A stretch of 64,000 bases of DNA from Scatophagus argus (taxonomy: Eukaryota; Chordata; Actinopteri; Scatophagidae): NCBI RefSeq assembly GCF_020382885.2, contig NC_058496.1, positions 6,564,501-6,628,500 of the forward strand, given 5' to 3'. Every line of letters starts with the position of its first letter. Within the stretch, counting starts at the first letter, position 1. Under the pieces are notes generated by a model that was not told the origin of the DNA, made no database searches, and was given only the letters and a program-made list of their open reading frames with translations. This document shows positions 1-14,666 of the stretch, in pieces. A program made the position numbers and the translations under genes.

Positions 1-1060
1 AGCGCTCCATCTCAGCGTGACATGAAAGGTTCAGTGTGGGAGACTGGAGGACGGGCACACACATCACGGCCCTGTGGGCCAGACAGCCGCTCTCTAATTA
101 CTGCTAGGCCAGCCAGGCTCTCCTGAGACACGCCTTGAACTTTGCGCAGGACAGATGGGGTCCTGCTGAATATGCAGCAGAGTCAAGCGTTCCCACTGCT
201 AACCGCTGCCGCCTGCGTGGATAATGTCATCCCTGTTGCTCCAGAGGCCAGTTACCAGGCTAAAAATGGCTATCAACAGTTGGCTGGAAAAAGTTCAGTT
301 TCATGAGCTGCATCCGCTTTGAGTTAAACTGTTTGTGTTGAATGATACATATCAGTGGGAGAGGTACATTGTGTGTAATGACATAATTGTTTTAGCTTGC
401 GGCCTCAGTCTGCGTGAGGTTAGAACATGGGAACATTTTGGGTTTGTGTGTCCCCTGGGAGCCCCTCTAATACTTCTCCTAACTTCTCCCGGCTTCTTCT
501 TCTCAAATTCTCAAACTGAAACATTGCACTGGTTTGCGTTCCCAACAGCAGCAAGTGCCTTAACTTAAAAATATTTCATTGTTAACCAAAAGAGCCATGC
601 ACGGCCAAACAGGTTGTCAGTAGTCGCTTAGCAACAACAAGAGCCACAACCAGCACTTCCCCTGAGTATCTGTTTGAGGAGAAATGCTGAGTGGACACTG
701 AGCCCAACTTCAGTGGAGAGTGGTGAAGAGGGTTATGGAGAGGCCGAGGAAGTCTCGCCTTTGGGCGCAATTCTGTACACCATGTATGACACAAGTGCTC
801 AGTGATGAGGAACAGCAAACATTCCTGGCCAGTGAATGGTTATCTCTCTGGGGACTGGTGGGGGGTTGAAATAACAACTCGCACACGGAGTTGCGAACAG
901 GGAGGATGAACAATGGTGAAAGGCTGCAGAGCAGGAGGCAAGGAAGAGTGCTCAGGCGCTAAATAATTAGCTGTAGATAACGAAGGCTCAACAGAGGATG
1001 ACCATTGTTCAGTTCCTTCATGTGGGAGCTAAAAAAAGAAAAAAAACCCCACTGACTCAC
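1..1060. other. bmp1 intron 4 (partial)
   Basis: This stretch lies beyond the donor of the fourth coding exon. I looked on the minus strand for the next astacin exon (CCSYVGRRGGGPQ and the zinc motif) and did not see it. No repeat or RNA gene was recognised. Confidence 0.5.
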
Positions 1061-1214
1061 CCACATGGTCGGTAGGTGAAGACAATGTAGCTCTCCTCCT
1101 GCGTCCTCTCAATGAAGGTCACACAGGTGTGCTTCTCCCAGTGCCGCATGGCTTGGCGGAATATGGCCCGCTGGCTGCCTGAATAGGATGGCAGAAAGGG
1201 TGAGAACAGTGACA

Positions 1215-1245
<31 letters not shown>

Positions 1246-4200
1246 GGCATTTTATAGAAAACAGGAGATGAATAGAGGGCAGCTGGAAAGCACCTTAATA
1301 CATGGAGTTGGATAGAGTTACTGGAAGTGAAGTCACAACACAACATCATCAATGATGTAAACCTTTTTTAGAATATTTCCAAAGTTTAATAAACTTGTAT
1401 TTATTATATAAAAAAAAACTGCATTACTCATTTCGCTTTTGAGCAATCACGCAACACAACTCCCACTGGACTCTTCGTGACTAAACGTTGCATTATAACA
1501 CAATTTTTTTTTTTTATTCATTTTGGTCTTAGTTGAACGATGATGCCTCAGTACTTCATTTTCTGCAGTAACATCTGCTTCCAGTAGGAAACATGATGAA
1601 TTACAGAAGCAAAAAACCAGCAACAGAAACATCCACAGTCAGTGTTGTATAGTTTTAACAATCAGTGACCGTTGAAGGATAGAAACTTTGACTTTTGATC
1701 ATGCTTCTTCAGTAAGTGAGTGTTACTTACCACTAAAGTTCCCACTGATGACATACGGAATGACGCCCTCAGGCCAAACGCGTTCAGGTCTGGAGGTTGC
1801 AGCCCTTTTCCTGCGGCGTGAACCTTGCCTATTCTGACTGGTAGATCCTGAAAATTCAAATAAAGACAACAAAGAATAACAAAAATGACAAGAGTTGCTT
1901 TCTGAATCTGACAGAACAAATGTTTAAGCAAACATTCTTTAAATTCAGCTGACAAACGAGACCTTTTAATCCTAAACCTGGAGGACATTAGTCGAGTTCT
2001 GATGCTATTCAGAAAGTCTAATTGTTTTTCTCATTTAGGAAATTACATTTACATCCCTAAAAGAGGCATTTGTTCTTCCCACTTTGTACAAATGGATTTT
2101 ATTGAAGTAGAACTCTTTCTTCTTTTTAATTAATTTCACCAAATTGATGTCACTCAAACGCACAGAAATGCAGAGTAACCATGGAAACTAAGCTCCTACC
2201 TAAACCTGGTGATTATTATAAGTAACATCCATATGTCAAGCACATACGGCACAGTCCCCCTGCTGAACTTCTTTATGCTGAAGAGCAGGCGGAACGACCA
2301 CTTCAAACAAAATGTTCTAGAAAAAGGTGCGCAAACATAGCAGCAGGTACATGAGTACATTTACATAATTACTTCGAATTTAATTCTTCTTTTTTTTAAT
2401 GTTCATTAGGACAATAAATTAAGTGTCACAGTGATCTGCTGCTTTTATCTGAATCGGGCTAAAAAGTCACACAGACATTTAGGTACACATTAGAGCACAG
2501 ACTGCCAGTTTGAGATGTTTTCCTTTAAGTGAATTTCCCCACTGCGGGACCAATAAAGTTCATCTTATCTTTAAAATTCCTTCTGTCTATTTTTTTTTGT
2601 CTTTGAAAGATTTTAAAGTCTTTATAACAATCACTCAAAATAACCAGTACAGTATTTCCTTATTATTCCCACTTTCAAAAACAGTTGAGGCAAGTTAAGG
2701 TAAGGCATCTCATCTGGGGGAGAAGCGACGCTTTAATGTCATTTCCTACATCAATAACCCCTTTCAAGAGAAAACATGTTGAACTAAGGAGGTGGACAGT
2801 GTTTTGAGAATGTGTGACCTTCAAAGGAAACTTATGTTGTTTGATTATGCATGCTACATTACATCATTATGCAAAAACATACCCTTTGTTCAAAAGTGAA
2901 TTCCTTATGAGGAGGATCAGTGGATGCGTGTAGGATAGAAAACACCAGCAGTCTGATGACCAAAAGTGAGAACTAACGAAAGACAACCTTCAGATGGATA
3001 TGACTGCGTGTAGGAAGGAAGAAGTTGTGCTTTTATGTCAGACAATTGATATTTATCTAAAAAAATAAGCTAATGCTGTTCTTTTTATTTGACCTAAATG
3101 TTTTAGACAGGACCGCTGTTTTGTCATATTTGGGTGAAGGCGTTTCACTTTAATGTAACCCCGCAGAATCCCTGTGGTACACTGACGCCTGTCCTTGTCT
3201 GGAGCTAATAAATGAATAATTTAACAGTTAATTAACATGCTGACCCCTATCCACCGTGGAGTTTTATGTGACTGCTGTAGACACAGTAGAGTGTGGATTT
3301 CTGGGACCTACTTCAGTGGTGTATGTGGAAGGGAAACAGTCTGAGGAGGTCATAACTCCAGCAACACTTGCAGTATAAAAAAACGTCTTTATTGTGAGAC
3401 ATCGCCTGGATTACCCCCATGCAGGCCACAAGCTGAAACGTGTTGGTCTCACAGTAAAGCTGTTCTTTATGCTCTAAGTGCCGCTGTAGGAACAAAAAAC
3501 AAACATCTGGTTTCAGTATGTCCTGCACAAGGGTATTTGTTCCACAACAATACTTGAATCTGTGCGACTACAAGCCCTCATCTTTCCTCACTAAATTTGA
3601 TTAACATGCAAGCCGCAGTTTGCAGCAAGTTGTTTTTAATTTGCTGGAACAATGTGTTCTGTTGAATTTCAGTCTGCAGGAGTAAATCTTAGCTGCCCGC
3701 CAAGATCAATTAGCACGTACACTTGTGCATGTGTTGAGGAAAAGTCTGATAACAGCCAAATCTGCTTGGTTAACTGATAGGAGTGAGGAGGAGAGATGTG
3801 TTAATCACAATAATATGATTACATCCACCAACTTCATTCATAGTTAGACAGGAACAGTTTTTAGGTCAATGGTTTTATTATTATTAAGATCATGTTATTT
3901 ATTTAACCAAATGTCAGTTGATGAAAGTGACAGTTTGGGCTTTTGAAGTGGGCTTGTATGAGTTTATGAGGTACTAATCCACATCAGTATGTAGCCTACG
4001 ACAGATGATGGTCAGTAGGTTTTAGCCACCTAAAAACAATCATGAACAGTTTAAGTGTACTTTATAGTGTCACTATAATGAGAATATTTTCACTTTCTAT
4101 TTCCTTTCTGTGAGAAGCCGAAGCCCTTATACCTCTGTATGCACTCTTCAAAGTCACACCAGACTCCTTTCCCAAGAAACATGATTTTACCAGGCAGAAA

Positions 4201-7200
4201 ACTCAAGTTTCTGGTCTACCAGTGCCTTGGTCGGTTAGTCTGTTTGTTATGTTGTGTGACTCAGGAGTTTTGAAGGGTTAGTTTGGAGTTAGTTTCATAC
4301 AAAAGTCATACAATAACACAAATACACTAACCAATCGAGGCAAGGCTGGACCAGTAACTATGGTGTCCTGCAAGGTAAAATTTCTGTTTTTCTCAGGGGA
4401 GTCTGATGACTATGGAGAGAGCAAAGAACAGCTTCAGTTCCCCGTCAGAAAGGAGCAAAAGCAAAAGTATTGATTTTTAATATTTTGCTTCTGCCCCCAT
4501 CCATAGCAATACGTTGCTTAGCTTCTTACACCACTTCTCCAGTCTGGGGGCGTACCAGCCGTCATCTGCTGTAGGAGTGCTTCATACATAAAAAAAACAA
4601 CTATACTCTCCCTTTAAAGTAGGGAAAACAACAGCTCAGATCAGGTGAAGAGGCACCTGTAGCCCACACCCGCAGCAAAGAAGAAGTTAACCATATAGCT
4701 GCTGCGTTCATGTTTAGATAACTGAGCGTGCTCACAGTCCGGTGAGATGAAGTGACAGGCAAACTGGATCCAAAAATAAAGAATAAATGAAACATGAACT
4801 CACAAGGTAGAAATAATAATGTGTAAAGGTCTATTAGGATCCACATCTGTGGGAGGTGATTTGGTACACACACACTGGAGTGGAAGATTGTCTGCGCAGG
4901 CTGGGAGCAAAACATTACTGGGAAGAAAAGACTTATGCAACTGCACTGAGAATGTTTTTCATTTCGAACACTAGAGTAGCCTTTCCACTACACAACAATT
5001 AGATGTGCTGTGACTAACCTGCTGAAGTGGACAAATGGCTATTCAGAGAGGGGGCTGTACACACAGTCTGTCTGTGTTGCTGTCCGGAGAGGTCACTGTT
5101 TAGTCCGAAAATCAGCCTGAGAGCAGTTGAAATGTGCCGTAAAAAATGTTTCTTTTCCTCAACATGCTCATTAACTCGAGTGAAACCAACCAACAGCAAC
5201 ATGCAGATACTTGTTGGTTCATGCTCACCTATAGTTTATAGGATTGTGAAGCCTATTGGTCTCTTCTGACTCACAGCTGTTCCTGTTAAATACTGCTCTT
5301 AAGAACAACTTTTAACTTGGCAAAGCCTGGCAATTACTGTTGAACACGGTGATACAGGTGTAGCGATAACACGAGAGTTGCAGGCAGAAACGTTTAAAGA
5401 GAACTCGTGAAAGACACAAAGCTGATATCCGACAGGTGCTGCTGCAGGCTCTCACTTGAAGGAAATACGGGCGGTTTGACTTTTTTTTTTTTTTTCATGT
5501 TGGAGAGTAAAATGTCCACGTGTAAAAACAAAATGTGGGAGCCATGTGCCTTTCAGGGGTTTTGCTGCAGTTCTATCTAGAGTGACAAGCCAAGGCACTT
5601 TGTCTCAGTGCTCAAATGAGGACTTTTCACCTCAAGCTGCAATCTTTGAAGCAGTGCTGTCTGTTGCTGTTACCTGTGTCTGTGTGATTAACAATCTGGA
5701 CGGTTCTCTGAGCCAAATCTATTATTCTGTCCACTTTGAACGAGCGCAGGTCCTCCTCGTCCAGAGCAATGTCTCCCAGAAAGGCAGCTGAAAGAGACAA
5801 ACAGAGATGTCAGACAACTGTTAGCAACTCAACAATAAGGAGCGTCCGCCTGAGACGCCCAGTTGCCTCGAGCGTTTCCTGCCGCTCAGACTGAGTAGGA
5901 TGCGTGGAGGCCCACTCAAAGCACTTGTGGAAAGCCTCGAGCATGTAACACACACATATAAAAATATAGACTTCGTTCCTTTTTTGAATTTGTTTACCCT
6001 TTCCTTGCAGTGAAATAGAAACAGAATTGTGAAACAACAGTATGTCTGTTTGGATAACAGGAAAGCTGCCTTATCCAGGCTCCAAATTATAGGATGGAAA
6101 TGTAAGCAACATATTGGACAGGGCTCATGCAATGAGGAGAGAGCATGAACTCAGAAACCTGACCGATGACACCATTAACTGATCCATCTTTAATCCAGAT
6201 GTTACCAAACAACAAAATTCACGCTGAGTGCTTCAGCGCCTTTGGATAGTTGATGAGAGCTCTTAGATATGACACACTTGACACTGCCTCAATATGGGGC
6301 ACCTTGAACAAGTAATAGCGCTTTAATGAGGCCAAGGAGAGGGAAAAATATCCACTTTATGAGGAATGTGCTTTATGGGATTCCTTACTAAATGCCCCAT
6401 TTCTGCGCAGGATAAGCTGGGAGTCCTCTCCGCAGAGACGGGGTGCTCGGTTTTACAGGCTTTTAACACCAGCACGTCTCTAAGCATTTATGGCCCAGCT
6501 TGTATGCAGAAGTTGGGGGTGGGAGTAGGTGGGTGAGGGGTGTTGGGGGGTTTTGGCAAAGTGGTGGCACTGTATTCCACGTCTGAACAGGAGATGACAA
6601 CGAGAGGCGAAGAGAGAGAGAGAGGAGGAAGGCATACCCCCATCAGCTCGAACCGCAGCTCTGAATAGGGAAGGCAGATGTGGAGCAGAAAGAAAATGAC
6701 AGCCTTGTGCATGTGTGTTTGGAGGTTAGTGTGGTTGAGGGGAAACCAACCCGGGGGGGGTAAGAAGTCACTAAACTGTGGAGTTAATAGGAGTGATTTA
6801 CAGTGGTTGTTTTTGTCAAATTTTAGAAGGAATAACCCTTACTGTGAAATACACAAGAAAATTCACTATATGTATATTTTGTTTAATTTTGAGATGACTG
6901 ATAGCTATTTCTTTCCTTTTCCACAACAAAAATATCCACAGGAAGGGTCTTTTATCTCCTGCTGCACTCATATAAAAGTTTGACAGAGATCTGAGACAAA
7001 AGAAAAGGAGATGAGAAGCCCAATAAAAACACAGACAAAAAAACAAAAAACAAAAAACACTTGGCTTGAATTGCCAGAAGAATTGAATTGAATTATTATT
7101 GAAAGAGTCCGGAGTCAGCTTCGCTATATGCATGCCGCTCTTTCACCCTGCAGGTCGTAGAGGATGCACGGCAGAATGACTGTGTTTGGGATTAGAGGTT

Positions 7201-10200
7201 AATGACAGCAATAAGAAGAGATGTAGATCACCGTCAGCAAGACAGGGCATGCATAGAGGACAGGTTTAAATTCCAGAGGTCAAAGGGATCCTCTAATTTG
7301 TGCTCGCAAAAAAGAAAAAAAAAAAGACGCTAATTCACTCAAAATCCCTGCGACACAAAACAGACCACTCACAATCAGGACTCATACTGACAGACAATGT
7401 CAAAAACACCACCGATAAGGGGAAGCTACCAGATGTCGAGCACTATAGGATGGATAGGCTGACTGCCGAAGGACATTTTTCTCTTTAATCCTCACATTTT
7501 TTCTCCAGTTCCCAGAACTGTCTATGTGCTGAAAAGGACAGGCAGCACATGAACAAACAACTCCATTTGCTGTCATTTAAGGTCATTTAAGCGAGGAAAG
7601 ACTATTCAAAACTAATCCACAGAAGTCTTCTTCATGCTATATTGACTGAGGAAAATTAAGCAACAACTGGAGGACGTTTCTTTGCTTTTATTAGCCGCGT
7701 TATGTGCAGGTTGTGACCAATAACGAGGAGCAGGTTTTCTCTCACCCCCATGAGGTTCACAGAGGGCTGCGCTCTCTGCCCAATCATCCACCGCTGTGCC
7801 GGAGACGGACCGGTTAATCCGCAGTGTCATTGTTCTCAGACAAGAGTGGAGATTGAAGTGAGCAAATGCACGGCCCGGCGGCATTAGGACTCATTTCCCC
7901 CGGGCGCAGCAGTCGTCCTGGAGACGCTGCTGCAGGTTTATGGAAAGTCTCGCAGGGATTGGGAATTAATCCCCTTGTCTCCTGGCTTTAATTATCAACA
8001 GACACACGGTTTTAGGAATCTTTTGTACACAACTCTGGGCTTGGATTGAGGACAGCCAGTGGAGAAAGGTGATAAACTCCTCTAGATACAGAGCACTGTA
8101 ATGATGTGAGGTAAAAACACAGAGAGAGCTCGTGTGCTGTAGTGTAGATTAAAATCAGTGAATGTGGCAGATGGCAAGTGATCACCGTAGAGTACAGAGC
8201 TGCATCTCTTTCCAAACATTATTCATTACCTAAATGACAACAGCTGCAGCCATAATACTAATAACTGTGCAGAAGAGATAATAGTTTTAGATGCTGTTGC
8301 AGTTCGTGTGTCTCTTTTTAGTCAGAGAAAACAAAAAGAAAGCAAAAGGTGCAAATCCATGTGTGTGTATATTAAACACACTAAGGACGCTTTTAATAAA
8401 ATGTTGGATTTAACATATCTGATATGTGATAAAGTCCGACAACAACTCCCCTCCCACCTCGTGTTAATTTTTTTTTGTTAATCTAAACCATCATAATCCT
8501 TCTCATCTCAGACTGCCCCCATCAATCAGCGTATCCAGTCAGATTACACGAGATCTCAATCAAATTAATCCCATTGATTCGTGTAATGCCCTAGTCTCGA
8601 CCTCTGCGGTGTCACATACTCCAGGACTATTCCCATAAATCTCCTTCCGTGAACACCAGACCACAACATCTGCCACTGAAACCTGCACAAACATCAATAC
8701 TAAGCCTAAACAGACACTAAAGCCAGCCTATATTTAGAAGGCCTGCTCCGCTGCGAGGCCACAGCTCACTCCTCGCTGTGCTTATAGAGGCAGTCTTTCC
8801 CTATACAAGACCTAATGATGAGGGATGAGAAACCCGGCCAATATGTAAGGCTGGAATGCATCACAATACCCTGGCACCGCCTTTCACAGCCTGTGTTTGG
8901 TAACAAACGTTGCATTTGAATTCCAATAGAGGCCAACAGTGTATTGCGTTAAGGTGATTACCATCTAATGACAGTGTAAGTATCACTTTTCAGGTTTCAT
9001 TCTGTACCAGCCCTTTCTGCCACATGCTGGTCAGAGCACTCCCTCCAACACTGCATGGAGAAAAAGGAGGAAAACAGCAAAGTCAGTGTAACATGAGGAC
9101 TGAGACAAAAAGAAAAAGGGGGGGGGCAGCATAAACCAAACCAAGGAATGATGAATTGTATTACGCAGGCCTGTTGTCGTGTAAGTATGGCACCTCTCTT
9201 CTCTGTAGGAAAAGAAAGAAAAAAACAACACCAGCTGTTATTTCTTCAGCAAATGCTTAGCTTGACATTTCCTAACACTGCAATTTGAGCTCAAGGTGGG
9301 AGAGGGAAAAAAAAGTCTACTTATCTGCACTCGGCTCATGCTCTAAAAGTTAACTAAGGTATAATTAGGAGAGAGATTTCTAGAAAAGTCTCAAGCTACA
9401 GCCTGAGATTTGAGTAATTATTTTCCAATAAAAGCCTGAGGTCTCATCAGCCACAGCTAAGATCAAGACTGAGCTACTGTCACCGCACCGCGGCTTCAGT
9501 CCTATTGACAAAATGAGAGCGGCTTCAGATGCAAAGGGCACACAGCAAGAGGCTGCCTCCCCTTTAACATTTCACACTCCATCAAGCCCATTAGCAGATT
9601 GGATTTCCCAGCTCATCCCCGCCACTGATTACTGATATACCCGACTGCCAGTCGAACCCCCTGTAATGACTCATCAGCTCGCCAGCTATTTGTCTCTTTT
9701 AATGTCAACGATAGACACTATTTGAGCTCCTCACATGGATGAATAATTCAGTGCCACGCAGCAGGGATTTTCACCTTTGACCAAACTTATTTTGACCATC
9801 CAGACTTGATATTTCTGGTTCAGACAGCAGACTAACACATACTCATGCAGTCTGGTGTGAGGGAAGAGCAGGTTTTCTTAGAACAGATGTCCAAAGCAAA
9901 GTTTAAACAGGTCTGTGGATGAACTAAATCTGGAAGATATCTTCTACCCTCAACACTTTCCATAAATAAAAGCTGAAGAAAACACCTTAAGAATTCACTA
10001 CAGGTGGGGGGGAACAGAAAATTTTCCAAATGAAAAGCAATTTACAACTGATGGGTTATTTAGAAAAAAACCCAAACTGTGAATAATGAAGAAGTGACTG
10101 CTAAGCTGTTCACTGTGGTAGGCTAATTGGGCACCTTTTGAGCCATTTAAATGAGCTCCCCCAAAGCATTTGTTGTTACTTAGGCTTTGGATCCAGGCTT

Positions 10201-13200
10201 GGCATTAATGTAATGCAAGATTAGTTATTACTTAGCTCTGACAACAAACATATTGTTCCAACTAACGCACCAAGATCGTGCCAATAGATTGGCTCCCTAA
10301 TCACCTGAACCCTGCAGAGAGAGGAATGGCGGGGGTCCTGTAATGTAAAAAAAACACCCAGCGTGGGCTCGGCTATACGGCCCGAATACCATGATAAAAG
10401 AAAAGCATCTGCTTAAGTGTTGCTTAAAGGCCCAATCATGAAGGTGAACAAGCAGCCCCGTCTCGTGGTCACCTGAGGACCGAGGGATGGAGCTGGGCTA
10501 CGAGTGTCATCTTTCCAGAGGTACAAATAAAACCAAGTGTTACAGTTTTGTGAAAAGTGGCCCTTCACAAAAAAAAAACAAAAAAAAAGCCAGTCAACAC
10601 AATCTAAACCTCAGCGTTAAAAAAAAAATCACGTTGACGTTTCTTAGCAGACGATTCTAGCGTTTTTCAGTTTGTACCAGACTGACTGCAGATAAAATGA
10701 ATTAGTTAAAAAGTTTGCTTCTTCTGATGGAAAGTAAATACTAACTAAAGTTATGCAGTTAATGTCATAAAAGTGAAACATACAGTATTAGTATTCGTAT
10801 GTCTCTAAGAGTGCAAGTATGAAGTAGCAGAAAATGGAAATACTCAAGTAAAATACAAGTACCTCCAAACTGAGTAAATGTACTCCATCACTGGTTATTC
10901 TGAATTCTGACACTAAGATTTTCACTTTTACTACAAATACTTTTACTATACTTCTAAATAGCAGTTATCTGTCTCCTGGATTATCAGCCTTGAAAAATTA
11001 CATCGGCTGATCCCCAATTGTTTTACAGCTTAGTTTCAAATTAAAAACTCTAATGCTACATAAGTGACTGTCTGATGAGTAATCACACTGTAGTAGGTCA
11101 CGGACTTTTTGAGCAACTGAGTATCACTTGAGTGAATAAAAAAAAAAAAACAGACTTGTGAGAAAACAAAAGCTCTGAAACATTAATGTCATAAAGAATC
11201 CAGCCGCTGTATTACGAATGATTGAATCGCGGTCAAGACCTGATGTCGAGAGGCAACAAATTCTTCAGAAGCCACAGGAAGATTGTGGATAACCCACCAA
11301 GCCCCCTCATGAATGGCCTGCACTCACCTCACCTGGGCTGGTGCGGCACAGTGTGACAGGCCTGCCCTCCGCCTTCCAGCCGTGCTTTCCCTTGGCACGA
11401 GGTGAATGACCTACAGTCTGTGTGAAGTGTCTGGGCCAGTCGGAGGAGAGAGCCGGCGGCCCGGGGGGACAAGAAAAACCACTTGCATAACAGCGGACAA
11501 GACAAGAAGGGGGCGTCCAGGTTGTCCCGTCTGCAGCTGAGGCCACAGCAGCACAGGAGTTCAAAAACAAAAAGCACAAATCCAAAGCTTGACAGACGAC
11601 GGACCGCACAGACAGGCAGCACAGTCACAGGAGTCTTATACAGATTAAGAAGTCTGTGTTCTAAATGAGTGCAATACACGTCACTGTTTTCATGATTATC
11701 ATCTAAGCAGAGCAGACAATGAGCATGACTGGTTCTCATCCATTTTTCATTTCAAAAATGAGTGGATCTAATCTCAGTGGGTTGTTAAGAGTCTTAAATG
11801 ACTTTCTGGGATGCTGCCAAGTTTGGAGTTCTGCAAACTAAGGAATTTTCCACTGGTTAACTTCCTAAATAGATGGCATTACTTCAGTGTTATTGCACTG
11901 CTAGCCTCAATCAATGCACATTTCTATCATGTCTGGTATAGCGATGAGTTATTTAATCCTCTGCAAATGTGAGCGTTTGAGGCATTAACCGAGAAGGAGT
12001 GGAACACATTCATTGTGGCAAGAAATGAAAAACTTACTGGGTGCATTTGAAACAATCCGGGGAAATTAAAGGATAACACGTAGGTTGATGCTTGTAAAAA
12101 CGCCATTAAGTGATTCTGGAGGGAAGATGCTACACCAACACAAAACGTCAGTATTTGACGACTATCTGCACTGAAATGTCACGAACACAGCAAAATAATG
12201 AGAAAATACAGTCAGAGTGCAGAGCCTGTGCAGATATTGACACTGCCACACACTCCTATTGGGTCTTAAGTGATGACTGAGAGGGACTGTGAGCCGATAT
12301 GATCAACTGACCATTCAAGTCATCTTGTTTTCTCCAAACACCCAAACGAGAGTCATTAGATGTCAGTCACTTTCAACACGCGCACATCCCTCAGTCATTT
12401 AATAAAAATCCTGACACTGAAGAACAGCGACGCAGAGGACATGCGTGAGATGAACTCCTCACACAGCAACAGAAACTTCACACGGCCGTATGCGCTTCCC
12501 TGATCGGAAGCAGCGCGGCATAAAAATGCTGACTTCGAAGCCGCAGAAGGCGATCAAATACTCAGTGCAGTCGTGTGCTTGAAAACTAAGAGAATAAAAG
12601 AGGCGATCAATAACCCAAGAGCTTCAGATTCATACTAGTTCTCGATATTAGTGTGCAGTTGACTATAGTGAAGAATCATTTCTCTGGTGTAAGTGAGGAG
12701 GAGTAGGAAGTAAAAAGGGAGAGCTGAGAGATCTCGGACATTTTGCTGCTTGGTGGGAAGGAGAGAAGCAGGTGGGTGTTGGAGGAGCTGGAGTCTGTGC
12801 TTGTGATCGTCTCCCAACCACCTGTCTGCAGACGTGCCCAGAGGAAACCATAAACAAAACTGCACTCCACTCAAATGATGCTTAAAACTGGATTACTACT
12901 CATGATAACATCCTCACAAACACCAAACACGAGTGGGGATTAATAAGCAGGAAAGCCCCCGGTGAGACGTCTCTATTAAATATCAACGATTTCTTGGAAA
13001 CAGAGTCAGAAAAAAAAAAAAGTCACTTCCAATATAAACATGGCATCATCGACCCTGCGTCAGTTTACCTTTAGGTCTTATGAAATCGCCCGAACACCAC
13101 GTCCATTGTCCAGTAAATAAACACAAGTGCTGCAAAAACAACCTGGAGTGACCACTTCAATGACTCAAACGAAGGAAAGCAGCATCTTCACTGACTTGTA

Positions 13201-14568
13201 TAAGGAATGCAGTTCATCTGCAGTCTGACCTTTGTCATGTTTTTGTAAAGCCACAACGATCCTAAAGCACCATCTTAACGTCTCCCCCGACACTTAGTCT
13301 CCATCGTCGGAGAGGGAGGAAGAAAACAGACAGGCTGGTAGCTGAGAGTTCGAGACTCAGACTCTCTGCCTTCAACCCGACTGCCACATCAGAAATCTTC
13401 AAATGCCAAAATCGGTAAGCACTTCCAGGACTTTAGAGGTCATTTTGACTGAAGCCAATTCTCTGTATCTGTAACCTGAATACTTTCACCAGATGGAAAA
13501 CACAATCTGTTCAAACTCCCCCAAAGGGATTTGGCAAGACAGTGAGTTCACAGCACACACACACACACATATACACACACATAGACGCTCACACACAAAA
13601 TAAAGATTACAATGACAAGTCACATATGCTTTTGCCAAATAATGGGAAAATATGCAGGTCTCCCTGGAGCAGAAAAGAAGCAGACATATTTATACCTTGA
13701 GCCATATGACAACAGCCAACAGATTTATGTGTGCATAATTTCTTAGCTCCACTGTACTCTCCCCTCTCCCCTCCTCCACTTTGTTTCAGTGGCCGTGTGA
13801 ACAGCCGGTGGAAAAAAAGAAGAAGAAGACTATTTGTGCAATGACAAAAAGAAAAAGCACCAGAAAGGGAGCAGAAGTCTTAGAAATCAAAGTGCAGGTT
13901 TCCTTTGTTCACCAACAGCTTTTTAAATAACACACAGCAGACAGCTCGCAGGAGCTACATGATCACATTTTGAAGAAAAGGAGAAAAAAAAGTGGATTTG
14001 CCGCAAACAGCAGGCTGTAACTTTTCAAAAAGCACTTTCGCCAAAACTTTTCAAGTCTGGAGGAACGTATTCAGACACTCATCGCCCCTTTTTTATCTCT
14101 TTATCTATTTTTTAATTCTTATTTTCATTCCTACAAAGCTTGCAGCCACTTCTCCGAGCTGGGTTATCCTGGACGGCTCGGTTCAAATGTGCTTCAAATG
14201 TTTCAAACTGCAGAAACTATGTCACTCAGCACAAAACAAATGCACACAATGTTCCCTCAAGCCTCTCAAAAACTACATCCACGTACTGTCATCTCTCTAA
14301 AAGCGTTTTCTCCGGCCGATCTCTGCAAGCCTCCACAAACAGATTCGTGGCATGTTTCTACCTCCACATAAAAGGTGGCTAAATCACACAGCGTAGTACA
14401 AGAAAAGGGGGAAAAAATCTCACCAGCTTTACAGGGATCCTTATAGTCGATCGTCTCTGATGTGGCAGTGGGTTCCACATAGTAGCCGGGATCAATCGCC
14501 TCCAAATCGATCGCCAATATCACGCCGAGACAGGATACAAGAAACAAACATCTCGCCGCGAGATCCAT
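1061..14568 (-). CDS. bmp1: BMP1/tolloid-family astacin metalloprotease, 5' part (coding exons 1-4)
   Basis: Secreted zinc protease that, in this family, cleaves procollagen C-propeptides and chordin. Coding exons on the minus strand are 14568-14424, 5787-5674, 1847-1731 and 1178-1061, all with AG/GT borders and matching phases (164 complete codons, then a split codon). The start has a good context (A at -3, G at +4) and a signal peptide of about 19 residues. Next come [24 protein letters not shown], a furin site RRKR (residues 98-101) and the mature start [19 protein letters not shown]. The astacin domain then begins ([26 protein letters not shown]). The zinc motif HExxH, CUB and EGF domains should lie off the left edge. 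[16 protein letters not shown] and FRQ fit BMP1 better than TLL1 or TLL2 as remembered, but a tolloid-like paralogue is possible. The prodomain, about 82 residues after the signal peptide, looks short. Confidence 0.85.
1219..1245. repeat. (CA)n microsatellite in bmp1 intron 3
   Basis: Uninterrupted CA dinucleotides about 40 bases from the acceptor of bmp1 coding exon 4. On the gene strand this is (TG)n just upstream of the acceptor. Confidence 0.95.
2531..2572 (+). mobile_element. 3' tail of a fish LINE-type retroelement
   Basis: The sequence reads GAATTTCCCC, then a GC-rich core, then ACCAATAAAGTTCATCTTATCT. It resembles the short 3' end shared by many fish CR1/L2/Rex-type elements (hairpin-like GGG block, AATAAAGT, short tandem tail). 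Only the tail is recognisable and the 5' limit is unknown. Confidence 0.5.
5481..5495. repeat. poly-T tract
   Basis: Fifteen consecutive T about 180 bases downstream, in gene sense, of bmp1 exon 2, inside intron 2. Confidence 0.8.
5788..14423. other. bmp1 intron 1 (8.6 kb)
   Basis: Long first intron, as is common for developmental regulators and often home to enhancers. I found no further coding exon and no clear mobile element. Contents are mixed sequence with short A-rich tracts (such as 10568-10588 and 11139-11151) and a CA-rich block at 13553-13597. All ORFs here are short and match nothing I recognise. Confidence 0.5.
13553..13597. repeat. Imperfect (CA)n microsatellite
   Basis: CACACACA blocks interrupted by TATA and TAGACGCT, inside bmp1 intron 1. 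Confidence 0.85.
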
Positions 14569-14624
14569 TATTGTGGTGGGGGTAACGGCGAAAGGCGAGG
14601 GATAAAGGTAAAGGAAGAGAGAGG

Positions 14625-14628
<4 letters not shown>

Positions 14629-14662
<34 letters not shown>
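14629..14662. repeat. (GA)n microsatellite next to the bmp1 start codon
   Basis: About 17 uninterrupted GA units, a (TC)n polypyrimidine tract on the coding strand, 61 bases upstream of the bmp1 ATG. Confidence 0.95.

Positions 14663-14666
<4 letters not shown>

Larger units (their letters stand above)
1848..5673. other. bmp1 intron 2
   Basis: Intron of about 3.8 kb between the exon ending in the codons for NHTDT and the furin-site exon. It holds one LINE-like 3' tail near 2531-2572. No other coding exon with a matching phase was seen. Confidence 0.6.

Noticed and set aside
1061..14568. Assignment of the protease to tll1 instead of bmp1
   Set aside because: [11 protein letters not shown] is TLL1-like, but [16 protein letters not shown] and FRQAMRH fit BMP1 better. 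The missing C-terminal domains would settle it.
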